DNA from: Neobacillus drentensis NBRC 102427 | Lineage (GTDB): Bacteria > Bacillota > Bacilli > Bacillales > Cytobacillaceae | Direction: 5' to 3' | DNA: 64,000 nucleotides | Assembly: GCF_001591445.1 (NCBI RefSeq) | Contig: NZ_BCUX01000004.1 | Location: 1 to 64,000, forward strand | Shown here: positions 52,622-61,446 of the stretch, one piece after another | Position numbering within the stretch: position 1 is the stretch's first letter | Layout: each line of letters starts with the position of its first letter | Position numbers and translations under genes: made by a program | Notes under the pieces: generated by a model | What the model was told of the DNA's origin: nothing | Databases searched by the model: none | The model's input: only the letters and a program-made list of their open reading frames with translations

Positions 52622-52655
52622 CCAACCACTCTCCAAATAAAGTTTTGGTCATTTG

Positions 52656-52812
52656 TTGACAATTGAATCGTTTTGTGATAATGTTATAATAGGTTATTTT
52701 TAAAAATTAAGATTAAAAATATTTATGCCAATAGTCATTTTATCATGCTCCTTTTACATTATCAAGGAGTTTTTTGCATGTAATTAACAAACGCCCTATG
52801 GGCGTTTTTTTT
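52656..52812 (+). ncRNA. Candidate small RNA between helD and yceI
   Basis: Promoter TTGACA (52656-52661)-17-TAATGT (52679-52684), then about 120 nt ending in two successive terminators: CTCCTT/AAGGAG with six T (52748-52775) and ACGCCC/GGGCGT with eight T (52789-52812). A 20-codon frame inside lacks a ribosome site. The following gene starts 175 bp later behind its own upstream region. Could be a short leader for yceI if read through. Confidence 0.4.
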
Positions 52813-52987
52813 GTTGTCTATCTAAATTCATTTAGTCCTCTAGAGATAGTATAGGAATAAATTTCAAAAAAAATTATAAAATCTTATTGACAGTAGATTG
52901 GCCCACAACATATAATTTATCTTGAATTAAGTTATTTTTATTTCGAGATAAAATATTAAAAAACAAACAAATTGGAGGAAAATTAAA

Positions 52988-53521
52988 ATGACAAAAACTA
53001 AATGGGCTTTAGATGCATCTCACAGCAGTGTAGATTTTTCCGTACGTCACATGATGATTGCAAACGTGAAGGGTACTTTCAACAAGTTTGATGCCACAAT
53101 TGAAGCAGATCCAACCGATTTAACAACTGCAAGCATTGAATTTTCAGTTGATACAGCAAGTGTAGACACTCGTAATCAAGATCGCGATGCACACTTGGTT
53201 TCAGCAGATTTCTTTGATGTTGAAAATCACCCAGCGATGACTTTTAAAGCAACTACAATCGAAAAAACAGATGATGGTGAATATAATGTAACTGGTGATT
53301 TAACACTTCGCGGCGTAACTAAACCAGAAACTTTCGCAGTTACATTTGAAGGCCAAGGAAAAGATCCATGGGGTAATGAAAAAGTTGGCTTCAGTGCAGA
53401 AGGCACAATCAGTCGTTCAGAATATGGTCTAGTATGGAATGCAGCCCTTGAAACTGGCGGAGTCCTTGTAGCTGACAAAGTGAAAATCAGCTTACAAATA
53501 CAAGCAGCTAAAGCAGAATAA
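52988..53521 (+). CDS. YceI-family lipid-binding protein
   Basis: 177 residues, no signal peptide. Lipocalin-like YceI fold: WALDASHSSVDFSVRHMMIA, a VKGTFNKFDATIEAD strand pair, DAHLVSADFFDVENHPAMTF, and the GDLTLRGVTKPETFAV strand. Family members bind polyisoprenoids. Ribosome site GGAGG. Expression level may be high (A/T-rich upstream region with several TATAAT-like boxes). Confidence 0.9.
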   Translation: MTKTKWALDASHSSVDFSVRHMMIANVKGTFNKFDATIEADPTDLTTASIEFSVDTASVDTRNQDRDAHLVSADFFDVENHPAMTFKATTIEKTDDGEYNVTGDLTLRGVTKPETFAVTFEGQGKDPWGNEKVGFSAEGTISRSEYGLVWNAALETGGVLVADKVKISLQIQAAKAE

Positions 53522-53579
53522 TTAAGGCAAAGCACATTAAATAACAACAGCAAAAAGCCAGTCCAATGTTAGCTAAAGA

Positions 53580-53961
53580 GTTCCGTTTTCGGTGCTTTCT
53601 TATTAAATACACAAGATTGACGTATGGATCGCATACGTCTTTTTCTTTATTTATCCAGGTTTCTACGAAATTTCATTAACTTTGACATAGCACTTGAGGA
53701 TCTGAGGATCCGCACCTATCTGTTGGGGGGCGGCAGGTTAATCACCCGAGCTAATAAATAGACGGAAAAATTCCGCTTAATTCGTAATTATTATTAAAAA
53801 AGGCTTAAATAGACGGAGAGATTCCGCCTATTGACTCGAAAAATTCGAAAAGGGAAGATTTTGCTTTGCATAACCGGAAAACCTCCGCTTATATACCCCG
53901 AAACGAGCTCCATTTTGCATTTAACCGGAAAATCTCCGCTTATTTTACTTTTACTGGTTAC
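53580..53961. repeat. Dispersed intergenic repeat, copy 2
   Basis: Core 53758-53961 matches 608-811 with three substitutions; the four CGGA-N5-TCCG dyads at 51/61/51 bp spacing are all kept. The 5' part (53580-53650) matches 529-606, but 107 bp (53651-53757, including GAGGATCTGAGGATCC) are present only here. The hairpin arm GACGTATG/CATACGTC (53619-53639) with a T run can terminate yceI. Bases 53962-54045 hold nothing else. Confidence 0.85.
53619..53645 (+). terminator. Terminator-like hairpin in repeat copy 2
   Basis: GACGTATG (53619-53626), GATCG loop, CATACGTC (53632-53639), then TTTTTC. The corresponding stem in copy 1 is 571-577/583-589 and lacks the T5 run. Confidence 0.75.
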
Positions 53962-54045
53962 ATTTCGGCACGTATTTTATGAAAAGCACCTAAAAAATGG
54001 AACCCTTTACAACTAAGCGACTGGATTTTTACGTTGTAGTTATTA

Positions 54046-54984
54046 CTAAATCAATCGGTCATGTTCCACTTTCAAATACTTTGCAAGTTCTAACATACCA
54101 AATTTTCCAGCTTTCACTTCTGCCTCAGAATTATAATTCGTATTCGTATTGATATCATAAGTATAAATATCACCTGCTATATCAGGGATAAATTCGATTC
54201 CAGCCACTTGAATGTTGTTGGCCGTAAGTACTTGCTCATACTTTTTAATTATCGGGTCTGAAAAACCATCAATGATTTCAAACTTTGGTTTCGCTTCCTT
54301 CTCCTCACCAACCGGACAGAATAAATCACCAATCTGGCAGGCATCAGCCGGACATAATTGAAAACCTTCCGTTGTATCTACCTTCACAGCATAAACGAAT
54401 TTCCCGCCGATAAATTCGCAGCGAGTAATAAAACTCTCCGGTGCTTGTATGTACTCTTGAATTAATGTAACACCATCCACTGGTTCTTCAAAGGCTGGCC
54501 CGTCTATATAGTTTTTTAAACCATTTAAGGATTGAAAAAGCTGCACCCCTAGCCCTTTCCCGGCTCGGTTGTGTTTTGTAATAAAAGGTTTGTCGATAAA
54601 TTCCGCTGCTGCCTCAAGGATTTGATCCTTCCCGACAGCTGCAATGGTTCGAGGGGTTTGAATCCCAAATTTATTTAGTTCTAAGTATTGGATTACCTTA
54701 CTAACTTCCAGCTGCAGAGCCCGTGTTCCATTAAATACCCTTCGACCATGGGCTTCAAGCCAGGCAAGAACCTGTGCAGCGAATTCAGGTGCAAAACGGT
54801 GCCCTCTTGTATGGGAGGAGGCACTCATCCGGTTATAAAAAACACCATCCGGAGGTTCTTTTGAAAGATCAAGACGTCCGCTGTCAAGATGCCATTCCTC
54901 ATAGGGCACTCCTAGTTCATCTAAACGGTTTGTAAGATGAATGGTCCAGTCGCTATTTTCATGGATGATATAAACTTTTTTCAA
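54046..54984 (-). CDS. ATP-grasp family ligase (RimK-like)
   Basis: 312 residues. Central ATP-grasp with PFITKHNRAGKGLGVQLF (phosphate-binding loop), LIQEYIQAPESFITRCEF, and metal-binding AGIEFIPDIAGDIYTYDINTN (EFxx...DINTN). Likely ATP-dependent carboxylate-amine ligase; peptide or amino acid modification. Alone, between the repeat and the L,D-transpeptidase gene. Confidence 0.82.
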   Translation of the reverse strand: MKKVYIIHENSDWTIHLTNRLDELGVPYEEWHLDSGRLDLSKEPPDGVFYNRMSASSHTRGHRFAPEFAAQVLAWLEAHGRRVFNGTRALQLEVSKVIQYLELNKFGIQTPRTIAAVGKDQILEAAAEFIDKPFITKHNRAGKGLGVQLFQSLNGLKNYIDGPAFEEPVDGVTLIQEYIQAPESFITRCEFIGGKFVYAVKVDTTEGFQLCPADACQIGDLFCPVGEEKEAKPKFEIIDGFSDPIIKKYEQVLTANNIQVAGIEFIPDIAGDIYTYDINTNTNYNSEAEVKAGKFGMLELAKYLKVEHDRLI

Positions 54985-55179
54985 AAGATTAGTCCCCCTT
55001 TGTGTCTATTGATAGTCTCATATATATTAAATTATAATTTTGATACGACCATTTGTGAAGGTACGATATCAAATTAAGAAGAAATCTCCAGTCTCAAGAT
55101 GCCGTATCGTTTATTACTGAAAAAATCCCACCTTATTACATTGAAAGTGGGATTTTTACTCTTTATCATCTCTTTTAAT

Positions 55180-55668
55180 TCAAGGGCGAATCGTAACTCT
55201 AGTTCCATTCGGAACCATATCAGCCAGCTGAAGAACATCCCGATTATACATTCTCACGCATCCATGTGAGACTGCTTTTCCTATCGAACTAGGATCGTTT
55301 GTGCCGTGAATCCCATAGCCCTGTTTTGATAAGGAAAGCCACAATACTCCGAATGGCCCTCCAGGATTATATTCTCGGTTTACAATCACGAAATCGCCCG
55401 TCGGAGTATTGGTCAGCATCTTCCCGACTGCAATTGGAAAAATTTTCACTAATTTTCCATTGTTGTATAAGTTAAGTCTTCGTTTTCCAACAGATATTTG
55501 AATCCAATATGGTATAGTAGACGGCTCTGGCAAACCGGGAATCTGGATTCTTTGGCCGACTTGTAAATGCCCGACCCCTGGATTCGCTGCATAGAGGCGC
55601 TGAAGGCTTATGCGATAATTAGCAGAGATAATATTCAGCGTTTCACCACGTTTAACAATATGAATCAT
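55180..55668 (-). CDS. LysM-containing L,D-transpeptidase (YkuD type)
   Basis: 162 residues from ATG 55668 (GGTGGG upstream), no signal peptide, as in B. subtilis YkuD. LysM domain 3-46 ([19 protein letters not shown]), YkuD domain with the catalytic HGTND and [11 protein letters not shown] motif holding the active Cys. Cross-links or binds peptidoglycan; usual in spore cortex and cell wall. Confidence 0.9.
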   Translation of the reverse strand: MIHIVKRGETLNIISANYRISLQRLYAANPGVGHLQVGQRIQIPGLPEPSTIPYWIQISVGKRRLNLYNNGKLVKIFPIAVGKMLTNTPTGDFVIVNREYNPGGPFGVLWLSLSKQGYGIHGTNDPSSIGKAVSHGCVRMYNRDVLQLADMVPNGTRVTIRP

Positions 55669-55765
55669 GCAATCCCACCTTTCATCTGATATCATATGCC
55701 CATACCAGTTTGTGGTTGCTTTATTTAGAATAGTTCAGAAAACAACTGTGCAAAGGGACTCAGAA

Positions 55766-57268
55766 TTATTCAAACCGAAAAAGCGGCGCCATGTCCTCCC
55801 TTTCGTGGTTCACGAAAAAGTAATCATTACTTGCTTTATCGTATCGATAATCATTTTTCCACTCATTTATATTAAAGGCGATATCTCTAATGGCATTTAC
55901 AAACAACAGGATTTCTTCGTTAGTCAAAATCGGATGTAACGATAAACGCACCCACCCCGGTTTCTTTGACAGATCTCCCTGATTAATTTTTTCGGTAATT
56001 TGCATAGAGGATTGTTTATTAATATGAAGAAGATAGTGTCCATAGGTCCCTGCACAGGAACATCCCCCTCTTACTTGAATCCCAAACCGATCATTAAGCA
56101 AGCGGACGATAAGATTATAATGGATATTCTCAATATAAAACGAAACAATACCCAGACGATCTGTTTTATGTCCATCCAATAAATGAAGACCGGGAATCTC
56201 TACTAAGCTAGGTAATAAAATACTTAACTGTTCCTTCTCTCTTTTTATAATATTGTCCACACCCATTTGATTCTTCAAATTCAAACAAAGTGCAGTCCGA
56301 ATGGCTTGTAATATTCCTGGTGTCCCACCATCTTCACGCAGCTCGATGTTCAGATGATATTGATGCTCGCCCCACGGATTCGTCCATGTCACAGTCCCGC
56401 CCCCCGGATGATCGGGGACATGATTAGCATATAATCTACGATCAAAAACCAAGACACCACTAGTTCCCGGTCCCCCTAAAAACTTATGAGGGGAGAAAAA
56501 GATGGCATCAAGTTTTTCCAAGGGATCCTTAGGGTGCATGTTGATGTTTACATAAGGAGCTGCAGCTGCAAAATCCACTAAACAGATACCGCCATGCTGG
56601 TGCATGATCTTCGCTAATTGATGATACGGGGTTTGAATCCCTGTTACATTGGAGCATGCAGTAAACGAGCCAATCTTCATGCGTCTGTTTTTGTAACGAT
56701 GAAGCAGTTGTTCAAGCTGGTTAATGTCGACGCCGCCATTTTCATCAGGACTTAATACAACTACTTCACCCAGTGTCTCGAGCCAGGATGTTTGGTTAGA
56801 ATGATGTTCCATATGTGTTAAAAAAATAACCGGACGCTCACTTTCGGAAAGCTGCAGACGCCCTTTCCACTTTTCATGTACCCTGATTCCAATCATCCGC
56901 TGAAACTTATTCATGACAGAGGTCATTCCAAAACCATCCAGAATCAAAGCATCATGCTCGTCAGCATTGACATGGTCCTTAATAATTTTTCTGGATTGAT
57001 TATAGATTCCCGTCATCATCAAACTGGTTATATTCGATTCTGTATGTGTATTTGCCATATAAGGACCAAATACCTCAGAAATCTTCTGTTCGATGGGTCG
57101 ATAAAGTCGGCCGCTTGCTGTCCAGTCCGCATAGATTATTGTCTTTTTCCCATATGGGGTAGCAAATTCTTGGTTCATCCCAATCACTTGTGAGCGAAAC
57201 GGTTGAAAATATTCCTCAAGGTTATCCGGGATTCGGTAGGTTTTACTGCCGATATTAGCGGTGATCAT
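55766..57268 (-). CDS. Class V aminotransferase (cysteine-desulfurase-like)
   Basis: 500 residues from ATG 57268 (AGGTG 8 nt upstream). PLP-binding Lys in FFSPHKFLGGPG, THMEHHSNQTSW helix, FTACSNVTGIQTP and C-terminal GCSCAGTYGHYLLH, which differs from IscS-type loops. The family also includes kynureninase-like and SufS-like enzymes; no Fe-S assembly genes are next to it, so the substrate is open. Confidence 0.8.
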   Translation of the reverse strand: MITANIGSKTYRIPDNLEEYFQPFRSQVIGMNQEFATPYGKKTIIYADWTASGRLYRPIEQKISEVFGPYMANTHTESNITSLMMTGIYNQSRKIIKDHVNADEHDALILDGFGMTSVMNKFQRMIGIRVHEKWKGRLQLSESERPVIFLTHMEHHSNQTSWLETLGEVVVLSPDENGGVDINQLEQLLHRYKNRRMKIGSFTACSNVTGIQTPYHQLAKIMHQHGGICLVDFAAAAPYVNINMHPKDPLEKLDAIFFSPHKFLGGPGTSGVLVFDRRLYANHVPDHPGGGTVTWTNPWGEHQYHLNIELREDGGTPGILQAIRTALCLNLKNQMGVDNIIKREKEQLSILLPSLVEIPGLHLLDGHKTDRLGIVSFYIENIHYNLIVRLLNDRFGIQVRGGCSCAGTYGHYLLHINKQSSMQITEKINQGDLSKKPGWVRLSLHPILTNEEILLFVNAIRDIAFNINEWKNDYRYDKASNDYFFVNHEREDMAPLFRFE

Positions 57269-57345
57269 GTGTTTCACACCTCACAATTTATATCTGTAAT
57301 TAATATATGCAGGATACTTAAGCTCTGGTTCTTTAACTTAAGACA

Positions 57346-57381
57346 AATAAAAAGCAGCCTAATCCATTGATCAGGCTGCTT
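57346..57381 (-). terminator. Terminator of the coiled-coil protein gene
   Basis: AGCAGCCT (57353-57360) and AGGCTGCT (57373-57380) with a T tract on the minus side. Confidence 0.8.
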
Positions 57382-57410
57382 CTGAGTAATAGGGGGATGA
57401 AGTTCGTTTC

Positions 57411-57758
57411 TTAATAAGTAGTAATTTTCGCCGATTCTTTTCTTGTGACTTCATCAATCTTTTGGATAAACATCTGGAAAACACGCCTTTTTTCCTCGAG
57501 ATCCTTTATGTATTCTTTCAGTTGGTTATAGCTTTCTTCAAATGGTTTATGGTACAAGTCACGAATTTTTTCGATAATTTCTTCGTTTACCGTCGATTGA
57601 ATCACTTGCTTTGTTATTCCATATTTATAGGAATAAACCTTTAGTTCCTGTGCTACTTCATCATATTCATTTGCAATTTCTGTTAAAACTAGTGAAATAT
57701 CATCCTTCCACTCATCTAATGATTTTTGTAAGTAGGATTTTGCCATTGTCTCTTCCAT
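57411..57758 (-). CDS. Helical coiled-coil protein of unknown function
   Basis: 115 residues, nearly all alpha-helical with heptad-like charge pattern (YNQLKEYIKDLEEKRRVFQM, IQKIDEVTRKES). No membrane or signal segment. Ribosome site GGGCGGG before ATG 57758. Could be a small regulator or scaffold; no family recognised. Confidence 0.6.
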   Translation of the reverse strand: MEETMAKSYLQKSLDEWKDDISLVLTEIANEYDEVAQELKVYSYKYGITKQVIQSTVNEEIIEKIRDLYHKPFEESYNQLKEYIKDLEEKRRVFQMFIQKIDEVTRKESAKITTY

Positions 57759-57867
57759 AAAAACACCCGCCCTAATAGAGTCTAAATTATATTTACACTA
57801 TTATAACGTTGTTTGATTACATAGAGGTTTCGGGCAGTTTACATTGTCTTTTCATTTTCTAATTAGG

Positions 57868-58596
57868 CTACCTCAACGCTTTTTCAAACTCATCAAGTGT
57901 CATTGAATATTTGATATAAATTCGAGGTAAATAGTAGAGTTCGTTTTTTAGGCCCGTCATCGAGAATGGACCTGGCGTTGTTGTCAGACCATATCGATAA
58001 TACTTTTTCGTTTCCGCCACCACATGTTCATTGGTATTTCCGTAAGGATACGCGAGAGCAATCACAGGTTTCCCAGTAATTTGCTGAATTTTTTCTTTTG
58101 ACTCTTTTAGCTCATAGTTTAGATTTTCCGCTTTGGTTAAATCAGGATGTGTAGCTGTATGTGACTGAATCGAGATGAATCCTGAATCTGCTAGCATTTT
58201 TAGATCTGTTTTAGATAGGCGGTTGGTTCTTCCTATGAAATCAGAAATCACAAAAAAGGTACCGGCTGGCCGGAAATTTCCTGTTGCAAGCTTTTGAAAA
58301 ATCGAATAAACATTAAGATTATTTTTGTAACCATCATCGAAGGTGATAAAGATCGGCTTCTTTACAGTTTTACTTTCCTGCCAGTGCTCGAAGGTTAATA
58401 AGGTATAACCATGCTCCCTTAAATAAATCATTTGTTTCTCAAAATTCTCAGGAGTTACAAATAACTCCTTGGAGCCAATACCGTTAAATTTATCTATGGA
58501 ATGATAAATTAAAATAGGAATCTTTTGCTGCGCATTGGCGCTTTTGGGATGTCCTAAAATGAGAAGAAATAAGAATAGTAAAAAAATCTTTTTCAT
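57868..58596 (-). CDS. Secreted polysaccharide deacetylase (NodB domain)
   Basis: 242 residues from ATG 58596 (AGGTGGGG upstream). Signal peptide (MKKIFLLFLFLLILGHP) with cleavage near NAQ. NodB fold: IPILIYHSID, metal Asp in TFDDGYKNN, SIQSHTATHPDL with two His, and ALAYPYGNTNE. Likely deacetylates peptidoglycan or an exopolysaccharide. Confidence 0.9.
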   Translation of the reverse strand: MKKIFLLFLFLLILGHPKSANAQQKIPILIYHSIDKFNGIGSKELFVTPENFEKQMIYLREHGYTLLTFEHWQESKTVKKPIFITFDDGYKNNLNVYSIFQKLATGNFRPAGTFFVISDFIGRTNRLSKTDLKMLADSGFISIQSHTATHPDLTKAENLNYELKESKEKIQQITGKPVIALAYPYGNTNEHVVAETKKYYRYGLTTTPGPFSMTGLKNELYYLPRIYIKYSMTLDEFEKALR

Positions 58597-58663
58597 AAAA
58601 TTCCCCACCTTTTGCATTTTTGTTTATTGCACACTCTATTATTCCTCAAAATATCGTTTCAAT

Positions 58664-58690
58664 TAAAAAAGCTGCAAGTCTGCAGCTTTA
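58664..58690 (-). terminator. Terminator of the DUF2306 gene
   Basis: AAAGCTGCA (58668-58676), loop, TGCAGCTTT (58681-58689), with T residues on the minus side. Confidence 0.75.
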
Positions 58691-58720
58691 TTTGATTATT
58701 ATCATCGGATCATTAAAAGA

Positions 58721-59383
58721 TTACATAACCGGTTTGGATGGTGAGATCTTCGGTCCTGATGGATGTTTCTTACTTTTCTTCCTTTTCCATTCCACAAATA
58801 AAAGATTCATCGCAATGGATAGATATACTGCAAATGGAAAGGCTACTGAACTATCCAAAAGTAACGAAAAAGGAATGACGACAAGCCGAAATGTCACGAA
58901 CACCCATGTTATTGCATAACTACGGAGAATCCAAGCCTTATGTGCACTTATTTTTCGTTGGGTCGCCTTTATGACACCCATGGAAGTAGTCCACAGCCAA
59001 AAAGCATTTAGGACTAGAAATGCAATGGTTGAGCTCCTTCCTCCTGTTGCAGAAAGAGCAATATAGGGGACGACAAGAATATTAATAAAAATGGCTATTG
59101 CATAAATTTTACCTAACATTTTATGCAACTTTGGTTTCCTTTGGCTTATCTTAGTCAATTGAAATGGGCCAATCGCAAGAGCAACTGTACCAAATAAAAT
59201 ATGAGGATAAAAAAAACACTTCCAAGTTGCCAATGAAAAATCGGGATTTTCCATTTTCCCTTTAACCATTGGTGCCCATTCCACACCATTCAATATAAAC
59301 ATAACAAAGATATAGAGGGCGAATAATGCAATCGTAAAATATAAAACACCAATTGTAAGTTTCCTTTTTGTCTCAATCTGCAT
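58721..59383 (-). CDS. DUF2306 membrane protein
   Basis: 220 residues, six to seven TM helices. Family marks: IGPFQLTK and HKMLGKIYAIAIF with a conserved His, and HKAWILRSYAIT late. Possibly heme-related by its paired His, but no function is established. Starts 13 bp before the GNAT gene end, so the two are close neighbours on the minus strand. Confidence 0.82.
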   Translation of the reverse strand: MQIETKRKLTIGVLYFTIALFALYIFVMFILNGVEWAPMVKGKMENPDFSLATWKCFFYPHILFGTVALAIGPFQLTKISQRKPKLHKMLGKIYAIAIFINILVVPYIALSATGGRSSTIAFLVLNAFWLWTTSMGVIKATQRKISAHKAWILRSYAITWVFVTFRLVVIPFSLLLDSSVAFPFAVYLSIAMNLLFVEWKRKKSKKHPSGPKISPSKPVM

Positions 59384-59396
59384 TTTATTTTCCTCC

Positions 59397-59900
59397 CTAA
59401 CCTAAAACTTTTTCTAAACATTTATATGGGACTGATCGGAATGGATAGCGGATAATCCCTCTCTGTTGAAATCCTGCACGTTCGTACATATTTAATGCAC
59501 CTGGATTTTGGCTGAATACATCCAGACGAATGCTTGAAAACCCATTATCAAGAGCATATTTTTCTGCAAATTGGAGCAAAAGCTTTCCATATCCTTTCCC
59601 TTGAGACGAAGGGTGGACAGCTAAGCGATGGATAATCAAAGGCGTACCTTTTTTATCTTCCCAATCAATCCTCCGATACTTTTTGCTTTCATCTGTATTA
59701 AGTGTAATAGCGCCGATTACTTTATTTCCGTTTTGTATTCCAAAGAGGCTACCTTTTTTTAAATCAGTTTTAATAACAAATCTATTAGGGTAAAACCGAT
59801 CCCATTGATAAACACCCTTTTTTCTTAAATCGGATGTAACTACAGAATAAAATTGTTTCACTTCTTTTAATTTCTCTAGCCCAATTAAATAGATCTCCAT
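59397..59900 (-). CDS. GNAT-family N-acetyltransferase
   Basis: 167 residues from ATG 59900 (GAGGTG 6 nt upstream). HPSSQGKGYGKLLLQFAEKYA acetyl-CoA loop and IRLDVFSQNPGALNMYERAGF. A palindromic site (59921-59940), like the one ahead of the TetR-linked operon, lies just before its ribosome site. Substrate unknown. Confidence 0.85.
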   Translation of the reverse strand: MEIYLIGLEKLKEVKQFYSVVTSDLRKKGVYQWDRFYPNRFVIKTDLKKGSLFGIQNGNKVIGAITLNTDESKKYRRIDWEDKKGTPLIIHRLAVHPSSQGKGYGKLLLQFAEKYALDNGFSSIRLDVFSQNPGALNMYERAGFQQRGIIRYPFRSVPYKCLEKVLG

Positions 59901-59920
59901 GATTAACACCTCATCGCAAG

Positions 59921-59940
59921 AATACCGACCGTCGGTTTGT
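59921..59940. promoter_or_regulatory. TetR-type operator ahead of the GNAT gene
   Basis: Core ACCGAC-C-GTCGGT (59924-59936) equals the core of the 61307-61327 site except for its centre base. Its position right before the GNAT ribosome site suggests repression by the TetR protein encoded upstream. Confidence 0.7.
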
Positions 59941-59984
59941 TGTTTTCAAATGAACGGCCCTCTAATGGGAGTTCATTCTTCTAT

Positions 59985-60584
59985 TCATGTTAATGTCTTC
60001 ATAATAACTTTAAAAATATCACTTGCATCAACTTTATCTTCTTCGGAAGAACTTAAACTTTGCGTTACTCTTAAGCCGTAGGAGAAGGTCATCATCAGTG
60101 TAGACATCTTTTCTGCATCGATTGAAGGAGGAATCACTCCGTTTGCCTGCCCCATTTTAATCCACTGTATTCCAGTTTCTTTACTGTAGCGGAATATATC
60201 TGTGAGTATTTTTTTGACCTTTTCATTATCTTGGCTTAACAAATATATGAATATTAAGTTTCCAATATCATGGGTATTTTGCCGTGAATGAAAAAACTGA
60301 CTGACAACACCAAACCGTCCTTGGGTTGGGCTTTCTTCTTGCATGGATTGGGTAATTGACATTTGAAATTCTTCATTCGTTTCTTCAATTTTAGATTTTA
60401 AAATGAGTCCATACAATTCATCCTTACTGTCAACATAATGATAGATGGCTCCTTTAGATAGTCCTGATTTTTCAATAATATCTTTTAATGTCGTACTTCT
60501 ACAGCCTTTTTCTAGAATAATTTCTTCAGTTACTGAGAGAATGTGTTGAAAGCTAGGATTATCATAAATGGTCGAATTAGCCAT
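59985..60584 (-). CDS. TetR-family regulator
   Basis: 199 residues. HTH with GCRSTTLKDIIEKSGLSKG and AIYHYVDSKDELYGLI; a long helical ligand domain. Third gene-order position in the VC0807-TetR-GNAT set, all on the minus strand. The palindromes around the promoter at 61302-61330 and before the GNAT gene are its probable targets, giving an autoregulated operon. Confidence 0.88.
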   Translation of the reverse strand: MANSTIYDNPSFQHILSVTEEIILEKGCRSTTLKDIIEKSGLSKGAIYHYVDSKDELYGLILKSKIEETNEEFQMSITQSMQEESPTQGRFGVVSQFFHSRQNTHDIGNLIFIYLLSQDNEKVKKILTDIFRYSKETGIQWIKMGQANGVIPPSIDAEKMSTLMMTFSYGLRVTQSLSSSEEDKVDASDIFKVIMKTLT

Positions 60585-60618
60585 ACAATTACCTTCCTTA
60601 CGTTATTTTTCATGTTGA

Positions 60619-61260
60619 TTATTGATTATTGATTAAGTCGAGACGCGTTTTTGCATACTTGCGATACACGATGGTAAATAGGATTGCTGCACCAATTACT
60701 CCGTAAAAGATCAGTTGTGAAACGGCTAAAAAGACAGAAATTGAAAGCTCATACACAAGTATTACTTTAACAATCGCTTCGCCTAATAAAGCGATCCCCC
60801 ATATTGCTGTCATGATTCTTAACACAAAGCGAAAATAGGGAACCTCCCAGTTTTTTTCAAATTGTCCTTTCTTCTCGGTTTCATCATTTGAACTAAACCT
60901 GATTGCGAAGTGATATATCAACGGTTTAGCAAAAAACAAAGAAGCAATAAATATCAGTCCCAACAACCCCGTGACCATCGATTCTCTTAATAGGATAAGC
61001 CGTTCATTCCCACCAAGAACGAACGCCAACAGGCTTAAGACAAAGCCGGTCAACATAAATAAACCGAATGCATCTGCTTTTCTATATTTAACGACATGAA
61101 ACAAATTATCCCCTAACGGAATCAATGTCGCAATTAATAATGAAACAAAGCTTGAATAATGATCAACTAAAAAGTTATAGACGACAACCGGAATGGCACC
61201 ATTGATTACAAGACTTAAGACAATTGTTTGGATCACTTTCTTTTTAGCCTTTAGATTCAT
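60619..61260 (-). CDS. VC0807-family membrane protein
   Basis: 213 residues from ATG 61260 (GAGGAGG upstream). Five or six TM helices; VLSLVINGAIPVVVYNFL and PLGDNLFHVVKYRKADAFG identify the VC0807 group. Family has no known biochemical role; a TetR-controlled copy suggests a toxic-compound or lipid response. Confidence 0.8.
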   Translation of the reverse strand: MNLKAKKKVIQTIVLSLVINGAIPVVVYNFLVDHYSSFVSLLIATLIPLGDNLFHVVKYRKADAFGLFMLTGFVLSLLAFVLGGNERLILLRESMVTGLLGLIFIASLFFAKPLIYHFAIRFSSNDETEKKGQFEKNWEVPYFRFVLRIMTAIWGIALLGEAIVKVILVYELSISVFLAVSQLIFYGVIGAAILFTIVYRKYAKTRLDLINNQ

Positions 61261-61301
61261 GTGTATTCCTCCTCTTTTCATCTTCGATATGTGATAATTC
61301 A

Positions 61302-61330
61302 ATCTTACAAACCGACGGTCGGTTTGTCAA
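61302..61330 (-). promoter_or_regulatory. Promoter with operator filling the -35/-10 spacer
   Basis: Minus-strand TTGACA (61325-61330), exactly 17 nt, TAAGAT (61302-61307). The spacer is a 10-bp-arm palindrome ACAAACCGAC-G-GTCGGTTTGT (61307-61327). A bound TetR dimer would block RNA polymerase directly. Confidence 0.88.
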
Positions 61331-61446
61331 TGGGCGTATTTACTTTTTTTACCTTTCAGTAAATTAAATCGATCCTCTTTGATGTGACTTTGCTTCTCAA
61401 ATAGTGGTAGACTAAGAGCAACATTTGCGGAGAAGGAGCATCATTC

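Noticed and set aside
52725-52788. 20-codon hydrophobic ORF in the helD-yceI spacer
   Set aside because: No ribosome site and it includes the first terminator stem; more likely part of a non-coding RNA.
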